Shown piece by piece: positions 35,601-45,452 of a stretch of DNA of 57,282 nt (the stretch's first letter is position 1; every line of letters begins with the position of its first letter). Source of the DNA: Mycobacterium innocens (lineage in GTDB: Bacteria; Actinomycetota; Actinomycetes; Mycobacteriales; Mycobacteriaceae); assembly GCF_900566055.1 (NCBI RefSeq), contig NZ_UPHQ01000140.1, positions 1-57,282 of the forward strand, read 5' to 3'. Below the pieces are notes generated by a model. It saw nothing but the letters and a program-made list of their open reading frames with translations. It was not told the DNA's origin and ran no database searches. Both the position numbers and the translations under genes were made by a program.

Positions 35601-38600
35601 CTGACCGGTCGGGCCACCATCGCGGCGACCGACAGCACCGGCAAGCCGAGGTCGTCGGCAAGCTCGACCGATACCGCTGACGGTCCGGCCGGCGCGATCC
35701 GTACCCGCGCCGTCGATGCCCCGGTGGCGTGCAACGACACCTGTTGCCAGGAGAACGGCAGAACCAGTTCGGCGTCCGGATTCGCTATCACCGCGGTGTG
35801 CAACGCCGCGTCCAGTAGCGCGGGGTGCAACCCGAACCCGGCCACGCCGCCGGCCGCCTCCGGCAACCTCACCTCGGCGAACAGCTCGTCACCGCGGGCC
35901 CACATCGCGGTCAACCCGCGAAACGCCGGACCATACCCGTAGCCGCGCTCCGCCAGCCGCTGGTAGCCGTCGGACACATCCACGGCGGCGGCGCCCGCGG
36001 GCGGCCACACCGACAGGTCGGCCGCGGGCTCAACGGTCCCAGCACGCAACGTCCCCTCGGCGTGGCACACCCACACCGAACCGGCGTCGACGTCGGCGCG
36101 CGAATAGACCGAGACGCTGCGCTCCGAAGACTCCGCCGCGGCGCCGACCACCACCTGCACCGCCACCGATCCCGAAGCCGGAACGAGCAACGGTGTCCGC
36201 AGGGTGAGCTCGTCGACCACCGGGCAGCCGACTTCGTCGCCGGCGCGGATCGCCAATTCGACGACACCGGTGCCGGGGAACACCACGACGCCCGACACGG
36301 CATGATCGGCCAACCAGGCCTGGGAGCTGACGGACAACCGGCCCGTCAACACCACGCCACCGGATGCGGGCAGTTCCACCACCGCGCCCAGCAATGCGTG
36401 TTGACCCGCCGTCAATCCCAAACCGGATGCGTCGGCCCCCATGCCCTCGCCCGAGAGCCAGAACCGGCGCTTTTCGAAGGCATACGTCGGCAGCTCGACG
36501 AACCCGGCCCCGTCCAGTACGCCACGCCAATCCACCGGCACACCCGCGACGAAGGCGGCGGCGGCCGACAACAGGAACCTGTCGAGCCCGCCGTCCTCGC
36601 GGCCGAGGGTGGGGACGACGACGGGTTCGGAGTCAGCGGTGCAGTGGTTGGCGGTGTCCTCGATGCCGGCGATCAGCGCGGGGTGCGGGCTGGACTCGAT
36701 GAAAGTGCGGTACCCGTGTTCGCATGCGCTGCGCACCGCCTGGTCGAACTGCACGGTCTGGCGGATGTTGCGGTACCAGTAGTCGGCGTCCAAACCTGCT
36801 GTGTCCAAACGGTTTCCGGTCACCGACGAGAAGAAGGCGGTGCGCGAAGAACCCGGCTCGATACCCGCGAGAGCGCCGGTGAGCTGGTCCCGAATGGCTT
36901 CGACCTCTGCCGAATGCGAGGCATAGTCCACCTCGATCCGGCGGGTGCGCAGCTCACGGTCCGCGCAAACCTGGATCAGCTCCTCCAGCGCGGCCACTTC
37001 ACCCGACACCACGACGGCCGAACGGCCGTTGACCGCGGCGATGCTGATCCGAGTTCCGAAGGGCGCCAACAACTCCTGCGCCTGTTCGGCGCCGCACGCC
37101 AACGACACCATGCCGCCCGGACCGGCGAGCCCGGTCAGCAATGTGCTGCGCAGCGTCACCACCTTGGCGGCGTCGCGCAGCGACAGCGCACCGGCAACGT
37201 ACGCGGCGGCGATCTCGCCCTGGGAATGACCGATGACGGCGTCCGGACGCACGCCGATCGACTTCCACAACTCGGCCAGCGACACCATCACCGCAAACAG
37301 CACCGGCTGCACCACGTCCACCCGGTCGAGGCCGGGGGCGCCCGGAGCGCCGCGCAGCACGTCGGTCAGCGACCAGTCGACGAATTCGGCGAACGCCTCG
37401 GCACACGCCTCGATCTGCTGTGCGAATACCGGTGCGGTGTCAAGCAATTCGACGCCCATGGCGACCCACTGGGAGCCTTGGCCGGGGAAGACGAACACCG
37501 TCTTGCCCGCCGGCGCCGCGGTACCGCGAACCACCGACCCGACCTCATCGCCGGCCAACTCGTCCAACCCGGCCAGCAACCGGTCCCGATCCCCGCCGAC
37601 CACCACCGCACGATGCTCAAATGTCGAACGCCCCGCCAACGACCACCCCACATCGGCGACATCCAACTCGTCATGGGCCCGCAGATACCCGGCCAACCGC
37701 ACCGCCTGCGCCCGCAACGCCGCATCCGACTTCGCCGACACCACCCACGGCACCACCGCCGGGGCCGGCCCGACCTCCCGGGACTGCTCTGCCGGAGCCG
37801 CCTCGACAATCACATGCGCATTGGTGCCACTAATCCCAAACGACGACACCCCCGCCCGTCTAACCCGGCCCGGCACCCGGCCATCGCCCGGCCAGGGCTG
37901 CGGCTGGGTCAACAACGACACCGCCCCCGCCGACCAATCCACATGCGGGCTGGGCTCATCGACATGCAACGTCGCCGGCAACAACTCATGGCGCATCGCC
38001 AACACCATCTTGATCACCCCGGCCACCCCCGCCGCCGCCTGGGTATGACCCATATTCGACTTGACCGACCCCAACCAGAGCGGCTCGCTGCGACCCTGCC
38101 CATAGGTGGCCAACAACGCCTGCGCCTCAATCGGATCACCCAACGTGGTCCCGGTCCCATGACCCTCGACCACATCCACATCCGCCGCCGACAAACCCGC
38201 ATTGGCCAACGCCGCCCGCACCACCCGCTGCTGCGACGGACCATTAGGCGCGGTCAACCCATTCGAGGCCCCATCCTGATTGACCGCCGAACCCCGCACC
38301 ACCGCCAACACCGGATGCCCCAACCGCCGCGCATCCGAGAGCCGCTCCACCACCAACATGGCCCCACCCTCGGACCAGCCGACCCCGTCGGCCGCGCCCG
38401 CGTAGGCCTTGCAGCGCCCGTCGGGCGCCAGCCCCCGGTGCCGGCTGAACTCCACGAAGACCGTCGGGGTGGCGTTGACGGTGGCGCCGCCGGCCAGCGC
38501 CAGGTCACACTCCCCCGACCGCAGCGACTGCACCGCCATATGCAACGCCACCAACGACGACGAACACGCCGTATCCACCGACACCGCCGGACCCTCCAAC

Positions 38601-39172
38601 CCCAGCACATACGACACCCGGCCGGAGGCGACGCTGGAGGTCATACCGGTCAGCCGGTAGCCCTCGATCTCCTCGGCGAACATGCCGTAGCCCTGGACGA
38701 TGAGCCCGGCGAAGACGCCGGTGGCGCTTCCGCGTAGCCGCGTGGGATCGATCCCGGCTCGCTCCAGCGCCTCCCACGACAGCTCCAGCAGCATCCGGTG
38801 CTGCGGGTCCATCGCCAGGGCCTCGCTGGGGGCAATGCCGAAGAACGCGGGATCGAAGTCGGCGACACCGTCAACGAAACCGCCGGTGCTCGCATACGAC
38901 TTGTGGGGCGTGTCGGGATCCGGGTCGAACAGGCCGGCCAGGTCCCAGCCGCGGTCGGTGGGGAACTCGGACATCACGTCGCGGCCGTCGGCGACCATCT
39001 GCCACAGGGCCTCCGGAGTGTCGACCCCGCCGGGGAAGCGGCACGACATCCCGACGATCGCGATCGGCTCGCTCGATCGCTCCAGCAGCGCGCGGTTGGT
39101 CCGCTTCAGGCGTTCAACCTGGACCAGCGCTTTCCGCAGCGCTTCGGTTGCATGCTGGAGTTGATCAACCAT
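26690..39172 (-). CDS. pks12: Polyketide synthase Pks12, two full modules
   Basis: 4160 residues from ATG 39172, close to the length I recall for M. tuberculosis Pks12. An N-terminal coiled-coil docking helix (about 1-30) is followed by two KS-AT-DH-ER-KR-ACP modules. Module 1: KS C203, H338, H376; AT S650 (GHSQGE) with YASH at 750-753, the methylmalonyl signature; DH H957; ER GGVGM 1503-1507; KR TGGTGM 1685-1690 with Y1828; ACP S1998. Module 2: KS C2226; AT S2672 (GHSVGE) with HAFH at 2769-2772, the malonyl signature; DH H2972; ER 3542-3546; KR 3724-3729 with Y3867; ACP S4039. No thioesterase; the C-terminal acidic helix probably docks the next copy. All active residues are intact. Pks12 is known to build mycoketide, the lipid of mannosyl phosphomycoketides. 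Confidence 0.95.
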   Translation of the reverse strand: MVDQLQHATEALRKALVQVERLKRTNRALLERSSEPIAIVGMSCRFPGGVDTPEALWQMVADGRDVMSEFPTDRGWDLAGLFDPDPDTPHKSYASTGGFVDGVADFDPAFFGIAPSEALAMDPQHRMLLELSWEALERAGIDPTRLRGSATGVFAGLIVQGYGMFAEEIEGYRLTGMTSSVASGRVSYVLGLEGPAVSVDTACSSSLVALHMAVQSLRSGECDLALAGGATVNATPTVFVEFSRHRGLAPDGRCKAYAGAADGVGWSEGGAMLVVERLSDARRLGHPVLAVVRGSAVNQDGASNGLTAPNGPSQQRVVRAALANAGLSAADVDVVEGHGTGTTLGDPIEAQALLATYGQGRSEPLWLGSVKSNMGHTQAAAGVAGVIKMVLAMRHELLPATLHVDEPSPHVDWSAGAVSLLTQPQPWPGDGRVPGRVRRAGVSSFGISGTNAHVIVEAAPAEQSREVGPAPAVVPWVVSAKSDAALRAQAVRLAGYLRAHDELDVADVGWSLAGRSTFEHRAVVVGGDRDRLLAGLDELAGDEVGSVVRGTAAPAGKTVFVFPGQGSQWVAMGVELLDTAPVFAQQIEACAEAFAEFVDWSLTDVLRGAPGAPGLDRVDVVQPVLFAVMVSLAELWKSIGVRPDAVIGHSQGEIAAAYVAGALSLRDAAKVVTLRSTLLTGLAGPGGMVSLACGAEQAQELLAPFGTRISIAAVNGRSAVVVSGEVAALEELIQVCADRELRTRRIEVDYASHSAEVEAIRDQLTGALAGIEPGSSRTAFFSSVTGNRLDTAGLDADYWYRNIRQTVQFDQAVRSACEHGYRTFIESSPHPALIAGIEDTANHCTADSEPVVVPTLGREDGGLDRFLLSAAAAFVAGVPVDWRGVLDGAGFVELPTYAFEKRRFWLSGEGMGADASGLGLTAGQHALLGAVVELPASGGVVLTGRLSVSSQAWLADHAVSGVVVFPGTGVVELAIRAGDEVGCPVVDELTLRTPLLVPASGSVAVQVVVGAAAESSERSVSVYSRADVDAGSVWVCHAEGTLRAGTVEPAADLSVWPPAGAAAVDVSDGYQRLAERGYGYGPAFRGLTAMWARGDELFAEVRLPEAAGGVAGFGLHPALLDAALHTAVIANPDAELVLPFSWQQVSLHATGASTARVRIAPAGPSAVSVELADDLGLPVLSVAAMVARPVSEQQLRAVLSGAGADRLFEVAWSPATAASADVPSCYDVFECVAAVDDPVAATHESARRALAAVQSWLAEHDSGVLVVATRGAVALPGEDVTDLAGAAVWGLVRSAQTESPGRLILLDSNVPLDNSAVTTALAVGEPQVLLRNRQAYTPRVRPSRDVDGILVPPAGGPWRLGLSSAGTFENLRLEPVPNAGAPLGPGQVRVAMRAIAANFRDIMITLGMFTHDALIGGEGAGVVVEVGPGVTEFAVGDSVYGFFPDGSGTLVAGDVRLLLPMPADWSYAEAAAISAVFTTAYYAFVHLADVQPGQRVLVHAATGGVGMAAVQLGRHLGLEVFATASKGKWDTLRAMGFDEDHISDSRSLEFEDKFRAVTGGRGMDVVLDSLAGEFVDASLRLLGPGGVFLEMGKTDIRDPGVIAQEYPGVRYRAFDLFEPGRPRMHQYLLELAALFDAGVLRPLPVTMFDIRRAPTALRYLSQARHIGKVVMSMPDAWAAGTVLITGGTGMAGSVLARHVVTRHGVRHLVLLSRRGADAPGAAELVTELAAAGAQVQVVACDATERPALADVIAGIPAQHPLSAVIHAAGVLDDAVISSLTPERIDAVLRAKVDAAWNLHELTRDLDVAAFVMFSSMAGLVGSSGQANYAAANTFLDGLAAHRRAHGLAAMSLGWGLWDQASDMTGGLDAADRARLGREGVLALASDEAMELFDTALIIDQPFLAPARIDLSALRAHAVTVPPMFSDLVNAPTRRQVDDALAAAKSKSALAHRLHGLPEAEQHAVVLDLVRSHIATVLGNIAPEVVDADKAFQELGFDSLTAVEMRNRLKTATGLTLSPTLIFDYPTPNGLAGYIRGELAGVPQEIERVSAVRATGDDPIAIVGMACRYPGGIESPDDLWDMLVQGRDVLSEFPDDRGWDLAGLFNPDPDVPGACYTKTGGFVDRVGDFDPAFFGVGPSEALAMDPQQRMFLELSWEALERAGIEPGSLRGSATGVFAGVMTQGYGMFAAEPVEGFRLTGQLSSVASGRVSYVLGLEGPAVSVDTACSSSLVALHMAVQSLRSGECDLALAGGVTVNATPDIFVEFSRWRGLSADGRCKAFAGAADGTGFSEGGGMLVVERLSDARRLGHPVLAVVRGSAVNQDGASNGLTAPNGPSQQRVVRAALANAGLSAADVDVVEGHGTGTTLGDPIEAQALLATYGQGRSEPLWLGSVKSNMGHTQAAAGVAGVIKMVLAMRHELLPATLHVDEPSPHVDWSAGAVSLLTQPQPWPGDGRVPGRVRRAGVSSFGISGTNAHVIVEAAPAEQSREVGPAPAVVPWVVSAKSDAALRAQAVRLAGYLRAHDELDVADVGWSLAGRSMFEHRAVVVGGDRDRLLAGLDELAGDEVGSVVRGTAAPAGKMVFVFPGQGSQLLGMGMGLHAGYPVFAEAFNTAVAELDRHLLRPLREVVWGHDENLLNTTEFAQPALFAVEVALYRLLESWGMRPDFVMGHSVGEISAAHVAGVLSLENAAVLVAARGRFMQALPPGGAMVAVAATEAEVAPLLSADVSVAAVNGPASVVISGAEDAVLAVADRLRADGRRVHRLAVSHAFHSPLMDPMIDEFGAVASGLAIGQPAIPVISNVTGALAADDFGSPAYWKRHVREAVRFADSVRFAQSAGATRFFEVGPGSGLTASIEESLPDAGILTISALRKDRPEPVTLVNAVAQAFVAGVSVDWRTVVGQANFVELPTYAFQRRRFWLSGDGVAADAADLGLEATEHALLGAVVELPTSGGVVLTGRLSLRAQGWLADHAVGGVVIFPGAGFVELAIRAGDEVGCGVVEELTLAAPLVLPAGTSVAVEVIVGGADESGARAVSVYSRAEAGAGWVLHAEGTLTNGSLAPTTDLATWPPVGAVPVEVADGYERLAERGYGYGPAFRGLSAMWRRGDEVFAEVALPADAGVSVAGFGVHPVMLDAALHAVILASDGADDFGVAEGSVLVPFSWQGVSLHAGGASAVRARIAPVGPSRVSIELADGLGLPVLSVASMLARPVTDQQLRAAVSGSGPDRLFQVDWSAQPSATLEPVPVKAWGTTADSDSSTVVFESVPVAGDAVAGVYTATNSVLDVLQSWLGRDGAGVLVVTTRGAVALPGEDVTDLAGAAVWGLVRSAQTEHPGRIVLVDTDAALDESALAAVLAAGEPQVLWRGGQVYIARVHGSRAVGALLVPPGDGPWRLGMSAAGTFENLRLEPIPDADAPLQPGHVRVRLSAIAANFRDVMIALGLYPDPEAVMGVEASGVVVETGPETGSDDGGFAVGDRVMGLFPEGTGTTATTDHRLLVKVPAGWSHTAAATTSVVFATAYYALRDLASVQPGQRILVHAATGGVGMAAVQLARHWGLEVFATASKGKWDTLRAMGFDDDHISDSRSLEFEDKFRSATGGRGVDVVLDSLAGDFVDASLRLVAPGGAFLEMGKTDIREPEVIAQQYPGVCYRAFDLFEAGPDRIAQILAELAALFDDEVLRPLPVTTFDVRRAPAALRYLSQARHVGKVVMTMPDAWAAGTVLITGGTGMAGSALARHVVTRHGVRQLVLVSRRGPDAPGAEELVAELGAAGAQVHVVACDAADRAALAKVMADIPVQHPLSAVIHTAGALDDAVVTSLTPERMETVLRAKVDAAWNLHELTCDLDVSAFVMFSSMAGLVGSSGQANYATANSFLDGLAVHRRAHGLPAISLGWGLWNQASNMTGGLASVDFKRFARDGIVAMSSEEALGLLDTAMIVDEPFMLPAHIDFAALRVKFDSGTLPPMFVDLINAPTRRQVDDSLAAAKSKSALLQRLDGLPDDEQYAILLDLVRSNIATVLGNSSPEAIDPDRAFQELGFDSLTAVEMRNRLKSATGLALSPTLIFDYPNSAALAGYMHRELLGASPQDAPVAAPGEAELQRVVASIPIKRLRQAGVLDLLLSLAQETEVNGQAATPAATTEKDIADMDLDDLVNVAFMDDDE
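31402..32290. repeat. Near-identical 889-bp block, module 2 copy of pks12
   Basis: This block, from the KS-AT linker and AT start back into KS2, matches 37471-38359 at an exact offset of 6069 bp (2023 codons). By eye I count about six mismatches in 889 bp. A further near-identical stretch of about 120 bp follows at about 32440-32563 against 38509-38632. Flanking parts of the modules are clearly more diverged. Confidence 0.9.
37471..38359. repeat. Near-identical 889-bp block, module 1 copy of pks12
   Basis: Partner of 31402-32290. The identity is at DNA level, including silent sites, so it reflects recent duplication or gene conversion, not just protein conservation. The block ends abruptly at the codons for MLVV, where the sequence changes from GGCCCCA here to TCCGCCG in module 2. 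Confidence 0.9.
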
Positions 39173-39174
39173 TA

Positions 39175-39200
39175 CTAACCTCGCCTAACCTCGCCTAACC
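39175..39200. repeat. 10-bp tandem repeat over the pks12 ribosome-binding region
   Basis: CTAACCTCGC occurs twice in full and then CTAACC, two bases before the pks12 start codon. On the coding strand this gives repeated GGTTAGGCGA, so purine-rich GGCGAGG sequences lie at more than one distance from the ATG. Change in copy number would move the ribosome-binding site. Confidence 0.75.
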
Positions 39201-39339
39201 CCTGGTCGTCGCCGACCGGGTGCGGCCTTATCGCCGAATCACGGAAGTCGTTGCACGAATCGGCCTCGCCGTTTCGCCGACCAGCGTCGCTTTTTCGACC
39301 GGCGTCGTGCTGCGTTCCGACCGAAGAATGTCGCTGGTG

Positions 39340-39367
39340 AGTATCGCCAACTGTGGCAGGATTTCAA
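39340..39367 (-). promoter_or_regulatory. Candidate SigA-like promoter for pks12
   Basis: On the minus strand, TTGAAA (39362-39367) and GATACT (39340-39345) are 16 bp apart, an acceptable -35/-10 pair. Transcription would start near 39333 and leave a leader of about 160 bases before pks12. Not proven by sequence alone. Confidence 0.35.
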
Positions 39368-39380
39368 AACGTCCGATACT

Positions 39381-39465
39381 CCCAGGTATGCGCGGGCGGG
39401 CCGGGTGCCCTGGAAGACCTGGAAGCCATTCTGGGCGAGCAACCGCGGCCGCTTGCATACCTGGG
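39381..39465. promoter_or_regulatory. Perfect 11-bp inverted repeat with 63-bp separation upstream of pks12
   Basis: CCCAGGTATGC (39381-39391) and GCATACCTGGG (39455-39465) are exact reverse complements. They lie just upstream of the candidate pks12 promoter. The wide spacing suggests two half-sites bound by separate or looped regulator dimers, not a terminator. The rest of the 349-bp intergenic stretch 39173-39521 holds no gene that I can see. Confidence 0.5.
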
Positions 39466-39521
39466 TACACCGAGCCCGCCGTCCATGGCGCGACTTTACC
39501 CGGTTCGCCGGTGTCTAGCGG

Positions 39522-39893
39522 TTAGACACCCACCCTGCGCCAGCCGTCGGCGGCCCTGGCCGCCCGGAGCAGCTCGCCGCACAGCTCACGCAATTCGGGC
39601 GCGCCGGCTCCTTCGTCGAGTGCGGTGGCGACGTCCTCCGCCGCACATCGCATCTGGTAGATCCGGTCCGACAGATCGGCCGCTTCGTCGGCCGTCAACA
39701 CCACCGCGTCGGCAGGCAGGGCCGCCGCGGCCCCGGCTTCACCCCGGGTCATCATGGCTCGCTGCTCATAGGCCCGCTGCCGGCACGACTGCCGGCAGTA
39801 TTGGCGGCGGCGGCCCATTCCGGCATCGGTCACGTCACGTCCACACCAGCGGCATGGCTGGGGACGGGCACGTTGACGTCGGGCCGGGCTCAC
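39522..39893 (-). CDS. Small zinc-finger-like protein between pks12 and rbpA (Rv2049c-like)
   Basis: 123 residues from GTG 39893, with GGCAGG just upstream. Longer starts up to 40049 would run through the rbpA leader. The N-terminal half has a Cys-rich segment, PCRWCGRDV followed by RQYCRQSCRQRAYEQR: a CxxC plus CxxxC pair, likely one zinc site, in an arginine-rich context that suggests nucleic-acid binding. The C-terminal half is helical and acidic (LTADEAADLSDRIYQM). The product is longer than the short Rv2049c I recall in M. tuberculosis. It is read toward pks12 and divergent from rbpA. Function unknown. Confidence 0.65.
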   Translation of the reverse strand: MSPARRQRARPQPCRWCGRDVTDAGMGRRRQYCRQSCRQRAYEQRAMMTRGEAGAAAALPADAVVLTADEAADLSDRIYQMRCAAEDVATALDEGAGAPELRELCGELLRAARAADGWRRVGV

Positions 39894-40071
39894 GCCTGCC
39901 GACTTTAGTCCGCTCGGGTCCCTGATCCCGGTATCATCGATGTTCGCGAATGGTCGCGTCGCGCGCTGTGCACCGGCCCGGGAACTACGCAGCCGGCTGC
40001 GGCGTTCGCTAAAGCGGAGAGAATCACCATCCGGAGCCAACCAGCTCAACGAGTCCAGAGGAGTAGCGTCG

Positions 40072-40407
40072 ATGGCTGATCGTGTCTTGAGAGGCAGTCG
40101 TCTGGGAGCCGTGAGCTACGAGACCGACCGCAACCACGACCTGGCACCGCGGCAGATCGCGCGGTACCGCACCGACAACGGCGAGGAGTTCGAGGTCCCG
40201 TTCGCCGACGACGCCGAGATCCCCGGCACCTGGCTGTGCCGCAACGGCATGGAGGGCACCCTGATCGAGGGCGACCTGCCCGAACCGAAGAAGGTCAAGC
40301 CCCCGCGCACGCACTGGGACATGCTGCTGGAGCGTCGCTCAGTCGAAGAGCTCGAAGAATTGCTCAAGGAGCGCCTGGAGATCATCCGGTCGCGTCGGCG
40401 CGGCTGA
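40072..40407 (+). CDS. rbpA: RNA polymerase-binding protein RbpA
   Basis: 111 residues from ATG 40072, with AGAGGAG about 10 bases upstream. It shows the full RbpA layout: a flexible N-terminal tail (MADRVLRGSRLGAVSYE), the core RbpA domain with TWLCRNGMEGTLIEG, a basic linker (PKKVKPPRTHWDM) and the C-terminal sigma-interacting helix (RRSVEELEELLKERLEIIRSRR). RbpA binds group 1 and some group 2 sigma factors and stabilises open promoter complexes in actinobacteria. A TATCAT -10-like element is at 39932-39937. The stop is 8 bp from the convergent ppm1 stop. Confidence 0.95.
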   Translation: MADRVLRGSRLGAVSYETDRNHDLAPRQIARYRTDNGEEFEVPFADDAEIPGTWLCRNGMEGTLIEGDLPEPKKVKPPRTHWDMLLERRSVEELEELLKERLEIIRSRRRG

Positions 40408-40415
40408 TCCGGACG

Positions 40416-41222
40416 CTATCCGGCCGGTTGAGAGCGGTCGTGAGCGCGGCCGGCTCGACCGCGGTCACGTCTACCCTCAATACCCCATCGGGTGACTTTG
40501 AACAGCGCCTCGCGAATGTTGGATCCGCTCATCTTTGACACGCCGATCTCGCGTTCGGTGAAGGTGATCGGAACTTCAACGACGACGAACCCGCTGTTCA
40601 CGGTGCGCCAGGTCATTTCTATCTGGAAGCAGTAGCCCTTGGAGTCGACGCTGTCGAGATCGATCGTCTCGAGCACTTCGCGGCGGTAAGCGCGATAGCC
40701 GGCGGTGATGTCATGGACCCCGACACCCAATGCGAGCCGCGAGTAGGTGTTGGCCGTCTTGGACAGCGCCAGGCGCCGCCACGGCCAGTTACGCACCGTC
40801 CCCCCGGGCACATAGCGTGAACCGATGGCCAGATCGGCCCCCGCGCCGACGGCGTCCAGCAGGCGGTGCAGCTGTTCCGGCGCGTGGCTGCCGTCGGCGT
40901 CCATCTCGACAAGCACCGAGTATTCGCGGCTGAGGCCCCAGGCGAACCCTTCCAGGTAGGCCGCCCCCAGACCGTTCTTGACGGTGCGGTGCAACACATG
41001 GGTACAGCCCGGGTCGGCCTGCGCCAGCTCGTCGGCGAGCTGACCGGTGCCGTCGGGGCTGTTGTCGTCGATGATCAGCACGTGCACGTCGGGGCAGGCG
41101 TCCTTGACCCGCCGATGTATCAGCGGCAGGTTCTCCCGCTCGTTGTACGTCGGAATGATCACCAGGACACGCTGGCCGAGACGATTGCCCGGCACCTCGG
41201 CCGCAGGTTGGCCGCTGGTCAT
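40416..41222 (-). CDS. ppm1: Polyprenol-phosphate mannosyltransferase, separate Ppm1 catalytic domain
   Basis: 268 residues from ATG 41222, overlapping the lnt stop by four bases (ATGA). It is a family 2 glycosyltransferase: [12 protein letters not shown] at the start, [11 protein letters not shown], the metal-binding DADGSH near residue 95, and an acceptor loop GSRYVPGG. It makes polyprenyl-phosphate-mannose from GDP-mannose, the donor for lipomannan, LAM and protein mannosylation outside the membrane. In M. tuberculosis this domain is fused after Lnt in one protein. Here it is a separate polypeptide with a basic tail ([13 protein letters not shown]). Its companion Lnt may recruit it to the membrane. 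Confidence 0.92.
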   Translation of the reverse strand: MTSGQPAAEVPGNRLGQRVLVIIPTYNERENLPLIHRRVKDACPDVHVLIIDDNSPDGTGQLADELAQADPGCTHVLHRTVKNGLGAAYLEGFAWGLSREYSVLVEMDADGSHAPEQLHRLLDAVGAGADLAIGSRYVPGGTVRNWPWRRLALSKTANTYSRLALGVGVHDITAGYRAYRREVLETIDLDSVDSKGYCFQIEMTWRTVNSGFVVVEVPITFTEREIGVSKMSGSNIREALFKVTRWGIEGRRDRGRAGRAHDRSQPAG

Positions 41223-43201
41223 GTAGCTCCTTCAGGTCGCCCGAACTCGTGGTGGCCGCCCGCGTCGGGCGGAGTGTCTTGCGCCGTCTGCAGGCCGCCC
41301 CCGGATTCGTTCCGGAGCGCCGCTTCCGCGTCGTCGCCGTCGTCCGGGGGTCCGTCGGACTCGCCAGCTCCACGCGGGAGCCCGAACAACCGCCGCCCCG
41401 GACGCGGGAACCACCCATTGTGCCGTATCGCGACCAGAACGACCGCGCCCGCCGCCCCGACCAGAATCCACTGCAGTAGCGGAGCCCAGCGAGTTGCCGG
41501 CGTCAGCCTGGTCTTCAGCCGCACCTGGGTGTCCAGATAGGCAGGCTCGAAGAAGTCGGTACGGACCAACTCTGCGCCGTCCGGGGCAATCACCGCGCTG
41601 ATGCCGGTGGTACCGGCGACCACGACGTAGCGGTCATGCTCGACGGCGCGGACCTTGCCGAATGCCAGCTGCTGCTCACTCATCGTCTGGTTGAAGGTGG
41701 CGTTGTTGCTGGGCACCGTCAGCAGCTGCGCACCGTTGAGCACGGCTTTTCGCGGGGCCCGATCGAAGATCACCTCCCAACACGTGGACACCCCGACCGG
41801 CACGCCGGCGATGCGCACCACCCCGGAACTGGTGCCGGGCACGAAACTACCCGCGCGGCTGGCGTAGCCGGAAAGGTGGCGGAACAGCCACGGCATGGGC
41901 AAGTACTCGCCGAATGGCTGCACGATCTCCTTGTCGTGGCGGTCGGCGGGCCCGGTTCCCGGATTCCAGACGATCACCGTGTTGGTGAATTCCGGGTTCT
42001 GTTGCAGTCGAGCTGGCGCGTCGAGCACGGTGCCGACCAGGATCGGCGCGCCGATCGCCGCCGCTGCCCGCGATATCTGCTGGGCAGCGTCGGAATTGAC
42101 GAACGGATCGATGTCCGAAGAATCCTCGGGCCAGACGACGAATTGCGGCCGCGGGGCACTGCCCGCACGGACATCCTCGGCCAGTCGCAGGGTCTCCTGC
42201 ACGTGGTTGTCCAGGACCGCTCGCCGTTGCGCATTGAAATCCAGACCCAGACGCGGCACATTGCCCTGAACGACCGCGACGGTGACTGCCGGTTCGCCGC
42301 CCGCTCCCGCACCGGCGTGCCGCACCTGCGGCCACACGATGACGGCGGCGAACAACACCAGGCAGATGCACACCCCCGGCAGCACCACCGCCGGCGGCGC
42401 GGCCGTTTCGGCCGACCCGGTTTTGCCGCCGGTTCGCCACCACTTCTCGATTTCCAGCGCCATTGCGGCCACACTGCAGCCCACCAGCACGATCCCCGCG
42501 GACAGCAGCGCGACACCTCCCAGCCGGACCAAGGGCAGCAGCGGACCCTCGGCCTGACCGAACGCCACCGACCCCCAGGGAAAGCCGCCGAACGGCATGA
42601 TCGACTTCAGCCACTCCAGGGCCGCCCACAGCACCGCAAACCAGATCGGCCAGCCGGGCAGCCCGCGCACCACGACGGCCAATAAGCCGAAGAGACCGGG
42701 GAACAGCGCGCACACGGTCGCCAACACCAGCCAGGGCATCGGTCCCACCAGCGAGCCGATCCACGGCAGCAACGGCACATAGAACGCCAGACCGAACAGG
42801 AAGCCGTAGCCCAGCCCGCCTGCCGGCGTGGTTGCCCGGTGCATCAGCACCCAGGTCAGCAGCGCGACCGCGACGACGGCCGCCCACCACCAGTTGATCG
42901 GCGGGAAGCTGGCATACAGCAACAAACCGGCCCCGACGGAGACCAGCAGGCGCGGCAGCCGCGGCCGGACCGCGGCCCACAGCCCCGGTAGCCGCGTCAC
43001 CGCCCCGGTGCCCATCGCCGACAGGCGCCGACGGGCGGCGGCACTGAGCCCATTGGTCACGGTCGACGTGGCGGCGTCCCGCGCGGACTCTTGCGCATCG
43101 GCGGGATCGGCGGCCATGTCGTCGTCCGGCGCCTCAACCGCCGGATCGATCTCGCCGCGGTCGAGGTTCGGCGCCTTGCGGCCGGGCCATCCCCTAGCCA
43201 T
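41219..43201 (-). CDS. lnt: Apolipoprotein N-acyltransferase Lnt, separate from Ppm1
   Basis: 660 residues from ATG 43201, overlapping the amidohydrolase stop by 8 bases. An acidic cytoplasmic N-terminus of about 70 residues is followed by roughly seven transmembrane helices (residues about 95-310) and then a periplasmic nitrilase domain. The catalytic Glu-Lys-Cys triad is visible: [23 protein letters not shown] and GVSTCWEV. One more helix lies near 580-600, and a long hydrophilic tail follows. It N-acylates the lipid-modified Cys of the many lipoproteins seen in this window. The order lnt-ppm1 and the ATGA overlap preserve the partnership that is a fusion in M. tuberculosis. Confidence 0.9.
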   Translation of the reverse strand: MARGWPGRKAPNLDRGEIDPAVEAPDDDMAADPADAQESARDAATSTVTNGLSAAARRRLSAMGTGAVTRLPGLWAAVRPRLPRLLVSVGAGLLLYASFPPINWWWAAVVAVALLTWVLMHRATTPAGGLGYGFLFGLAFYVPLLPWIGSLVGPMPWLVLATVCALFPGLFGLLAVVVRGLPGWPIWFAVLWAALEWLKSIMPFGGFPWGSVAFGQAEGPLLPLVRLGGVALLSAGIVLVGCSVAAMALEIEKWWRTGGKTGSAETAAPPAVVLPGVCICLVLFAAVIVWPQVRHAGAGAGGEPAVTVAVVQGNVPRLGLDFNAQRRAVLDNHVQETLRLAEDVRAGSAPRPQFVVWPEDSSDIDPFVNSDAAQQISRAAAAIGAPILVGTVLDAPARLQQNPEFTNTVIVWNPGTGPADRHDKEIVQPFGEYLPMPWLFRHLSGYASRAGSFVPGTSSGVVRIAGVPVGVSTCWEVIFDRAPRKAVLNGAQLLTVPSNNATFNQTMSEQQLAFGKVRAVEHDRYVVVAGTTGISAVIAPDGAELVRTDFFEPAYLDTQVRLKTRLTPATRWAPLLQWILVGAAGAVVLVAIRHNGWFPRPGRRLFGLPRGAGESDGPPDDGDDAEAALRNESGGGLQTAQDTPPDAGGHHEFGRPEGAT

Positions 43202-44798
43202 AGATGACCGCACCCCGATGCACGGTTTGACGGCAGCGCGGCAAGGCGTCCTGCGGACCCAGCCGCGGTAGCGCCGGCACCCGGGACCGCGGGTCGGTAG
43301 ACCACCGCTGAACGGCGTCGCGCGGCGCACTGACGTCCAGGACGTCGACGTCCCAGACGGCGTACGAGGCCGGCGCGCCGGGCACCAAGGTGCCGGCCTG
43401 CCCGTCGCGGACACCGCCGGCCCGCCACCCCCCGCGGGTTGCCGCGGCGAACGCCGCCCGCGCCGACACGGCGCTGCCCGGGGTGCGGTGGTTGACCGCC
43501 GCAGCCACGCGCGCCCACGGGTCGAATCCGGTTACCGGCGCGTCGGAACCAAGGGCGAGTGGCACGCCTTGGGATGCTAACAGCGCAAGCGGGTTGAGCC
43601 GGCAACCTCGATCCGGCCCGAGGCGCTGGGCGTACATCCCGTCGACGCCGCCCCAGAGTGCGTCGAAACTGGGCTGCACGCTGGCGATGACACCCCAGGC
43701 GCCCAACTTGGCGGCCTGATCGGAAGTGACCATCTCGACGTGCTCCAGACGGTGTCCGCACCGGGCGACCGCGAACACGCCGAGGTCCTGCACGACCCGT
43801 TCGAAGGCTGCGACGACCGCCGACACGGCGGCATCGCCGATGACGTGGAAACCGGCGGTCACCTGCGCCGCGGTGCACGCCCGCAGATGCGCTTCGATGG
43901 CGTCTGAGTCGAGGTGACAGGTTCCGGTGCAGCCGGGCGCGTCCGCGTAAGGCTCATGCAGCCAGGCGGTGCGCGACCCGAGCGCGCCGTCGACGAAAAG
44001 GTCACCGGCCAACCCGTGGGCTCCGGTCTGCTCGATCAACGCCCGGGCCTGGGCCGGTGTGGTCACTGCCTCACCCCAGTAACCGATCACTTCGACGCCG
44101 TGCTGGAGAGAGCGCAGCGCCTGCCAGTCGTCGAGCCCGCCGATTTGCGGGCCGGCGCACTCGTGCACGGCGACGACGCCGGACGCGGCCAGGGCCTGCA
44201 GCGCCGCGGCCCGGGCTTCGGCCAGCTGCGCCTCGGTCAGCATGTCGCGGGCCGCGGCCCGGACCAGGTGGTGAGCGTCGCCGGTCAACGGCTGCTGCGC
44301 GCCGAAACCGGCGGCGGCCGGGAGTTCGGGTACCAGCCGCCGCAACGCCGACGAGGCCAGCGCCGAATGCACGTCGACCCGGGCCAGATAGGCGGGCCGG
44401 CCGTCGAGCACGGCGTCCAGGTCCGCGGTGCCGGGCGCGGCTTTTTCGGGCCAGGCCGACTCGTCCCACCCGTGTCCCCAGATCGGCCGGCCGGGGTTTG
44501 CCGCGGCGTAGTCGCCAACCATGCGCAGGCATTGCGCGCGTGAGGTCGCGGAGCGCAAGTCCAGTCCGCTGAGCGTCAGACCGGTCGCGCTCAGGTGGAT
44601 GTGGCTGTCGACGAATCCCGGCGCAACGAATGCGCCGTCGAGGTCCTGCACTTCGACATCCGGGAACTGGTCGCGCGCGACATCGTCGCTGCCCAGCCAT
44701 GCGACGATGTCGCCGCGCACCACCATGGCGGTGGCGTCGGGGTGGGTCGGGCTGTAGATCTGACCGTTGACCAGCAGCTTGGAGGGAATCTGCGTCAC
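43194..44798 (-). CDS. Amidohydrolase, YtcJ-like family
   Basis: 534 residues from ATG 44798. The metal-binding motif [10 protein letters not shown] is near residue 65. [17 protein letters not shown] and HRLEHVEM supply further His ligands, and LALGSDAPV provides the late catalytic Asp. The beta-sandwich part surrounds this in sequence ([11 protein letters not shown] at the start, [14 protein letters not shown] at the end). This is the amidohydrolase family 3/YtcJ type, acting on a C-N bond of an unknown substrate. It is the first gene of the amidohydrolase-lnt-ppm1 run and overlaps lnt by 8 bases. I recall a gene of this length at the same place in M. tuberculosis. Confidence 0.82.
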   Translation of the reverse strand: MTQIPSKLLVNGQIYSPTHPDATAMVVRGDIVAWLGSDDVARDQFPDVEVQDLDGAFVAPGFVDSHIHLSATGLTLSGLDLRSATSRAQCLRMVGDYAAANPGRPIWGHGWDESAWPEKAAPGTADLDAVLDGRPAYLARVDVHSALASSALRRLVPELPAAAGFGAQQPLTGDAHHLVRAAARDMLTEAQLAEARAAALQALAASGVVAVHECAGPQIGGLDDWQALRSLQHGVEVIGYWGEAVTTPAQARALIEQTGAHGLAGDLFVDGALGSRTAWLHEPYADAPGCTGTCHLDSDAIEAHLRACTAAQVTAGFHVIGDAAVSAVVAAFERVVQDLGVFAVARCGHRLEHVEMVTSDQAAKLGAWGVIASVQPSFDALWGGVDGMYAQRLGPDRGCRLNPLALLASQGVPLALGSDAPVTGFDPWARVAAAVNHRTPGSAVSARAAFAAATRGGWRAGGVRDGQAGTLVPGAPASYAVWDVDVLDVSAPRDAVQRWSTDPRSRVPALPRLGPQDALPRCRQTVHRGAVIYG

Positions 44799-44849
44799 AC
44801 CGCAAAACTACGTGGGAAGTCCAACACCTTGGTCTGACCTAGTTCTGGC

Positions 44850-45380
44850 CTAGGTCCGGGTCGACGCTTGATCGGGAATGCGGGCCTGCGGCAAGGTCGG
44901 TGGTTCCCCGTCGATGACGTCGATGACCTCCCCATCAATGAAGTCGCGCTGATCGGGTTGCTCGCGGCGGGTGAACGCGCCGGCCATGCCGGCGGCCGCG
45001 GTCGCCGTCAACGGCACGCGCCGCAGGATTCCGCGCAGTGCGATCGCGGTCAGCCCGGGGCCGGCAGCCGCCCGGATCGGCGGCGCCAGCAGCAACAATC
45101 CGACAGTGGTGGTGACCAGCCCCGGAACCAGGACCAAACCGGTGGCCACGGCAACCAGCGCGCCGTCGCTCAGCGCGCTGCGAGGTTCCTGCACGCCGGA
45201 CCGCCACTGCATGAGGTGTCGCCCGAGCTGCCACCCGCCCATCGGAGCCCACAAAACCAACCCGAGGACGAAGGTGGCCAGCAGCACCACCAAGGCCCAG
45301 CCGAAGCCGATGGCCGCCGCCAATCCGATGAAGGCCATGAGTTCGACGACGGCGTAAACGAGAAGCAGCCGACCTAGCAT
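44850..45380 (-). CDS. fxsA: FxsA-family membrane protein
   Basis: 176 residues from ATG 45380. The first about 60 residues give two transmembrane helices (LLVYAVVELMAFIGLAAAIG and LVVLLATFVLGLVLWA), then an amphipathic WQLGRHLM segment and a third hydrophobic stretch (ALVAVATGLVLVPGLVTTTVGLLLL). This is the pattern of FxsA, a small cytoplasmic-membrane protein known in phage F exclusion in E. coli. The C-terminal tail is acidic and cytoplasmic. It is divergent from the dienelactone hydrolase gene with 72 bp between starts. Confidence 0.88.
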   Translation of the reverse strand: MLGRLLLVYAVVELMAFIGLAAAIGFGWALVVLLATFVLGLVLWAPMGGWQLGRHLMQWRSGVQEPRSALSDGALVAVATGLVLVPGLVTTTVGLLLLAPPIRAAAGPGLTAIALRGILRRVPLTATAAAGMAGAFTRREQPDQRDFIDGEVIDVIDGEPPTLPQARIPDQASTRT

Positions 45381-45452
45381 GTGATGCCAACGTCTGTGGG
45401 CCGCGCCCGAGTTCCGCAGGCGGTCGCGTCCCGGCTGCAGTTAGATGACGCT

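Noticed and set aside
35825..38737. 970-residue plus-strand open frame opposite pks12
   Set aside because: It is rich in Arg, His, Pro and Gln and repeats itself where the pks12 modules repeat. It is the antisense shadow of the polyketide synthase in GC-rich DNA.
26690..39172. Two repeated blocks as a mobile element or CRISPR
   Set aside because: The repeats are in-frame PKS modules with conserved active sites. Only the high-identity tract is unusual.
39894..40049. Longer N-terminus for the zinc-finger protein
   Set aside because: It would run through the rbpA leader and has no conserved motif. GTG 39893 has a better ribosome-binding context.
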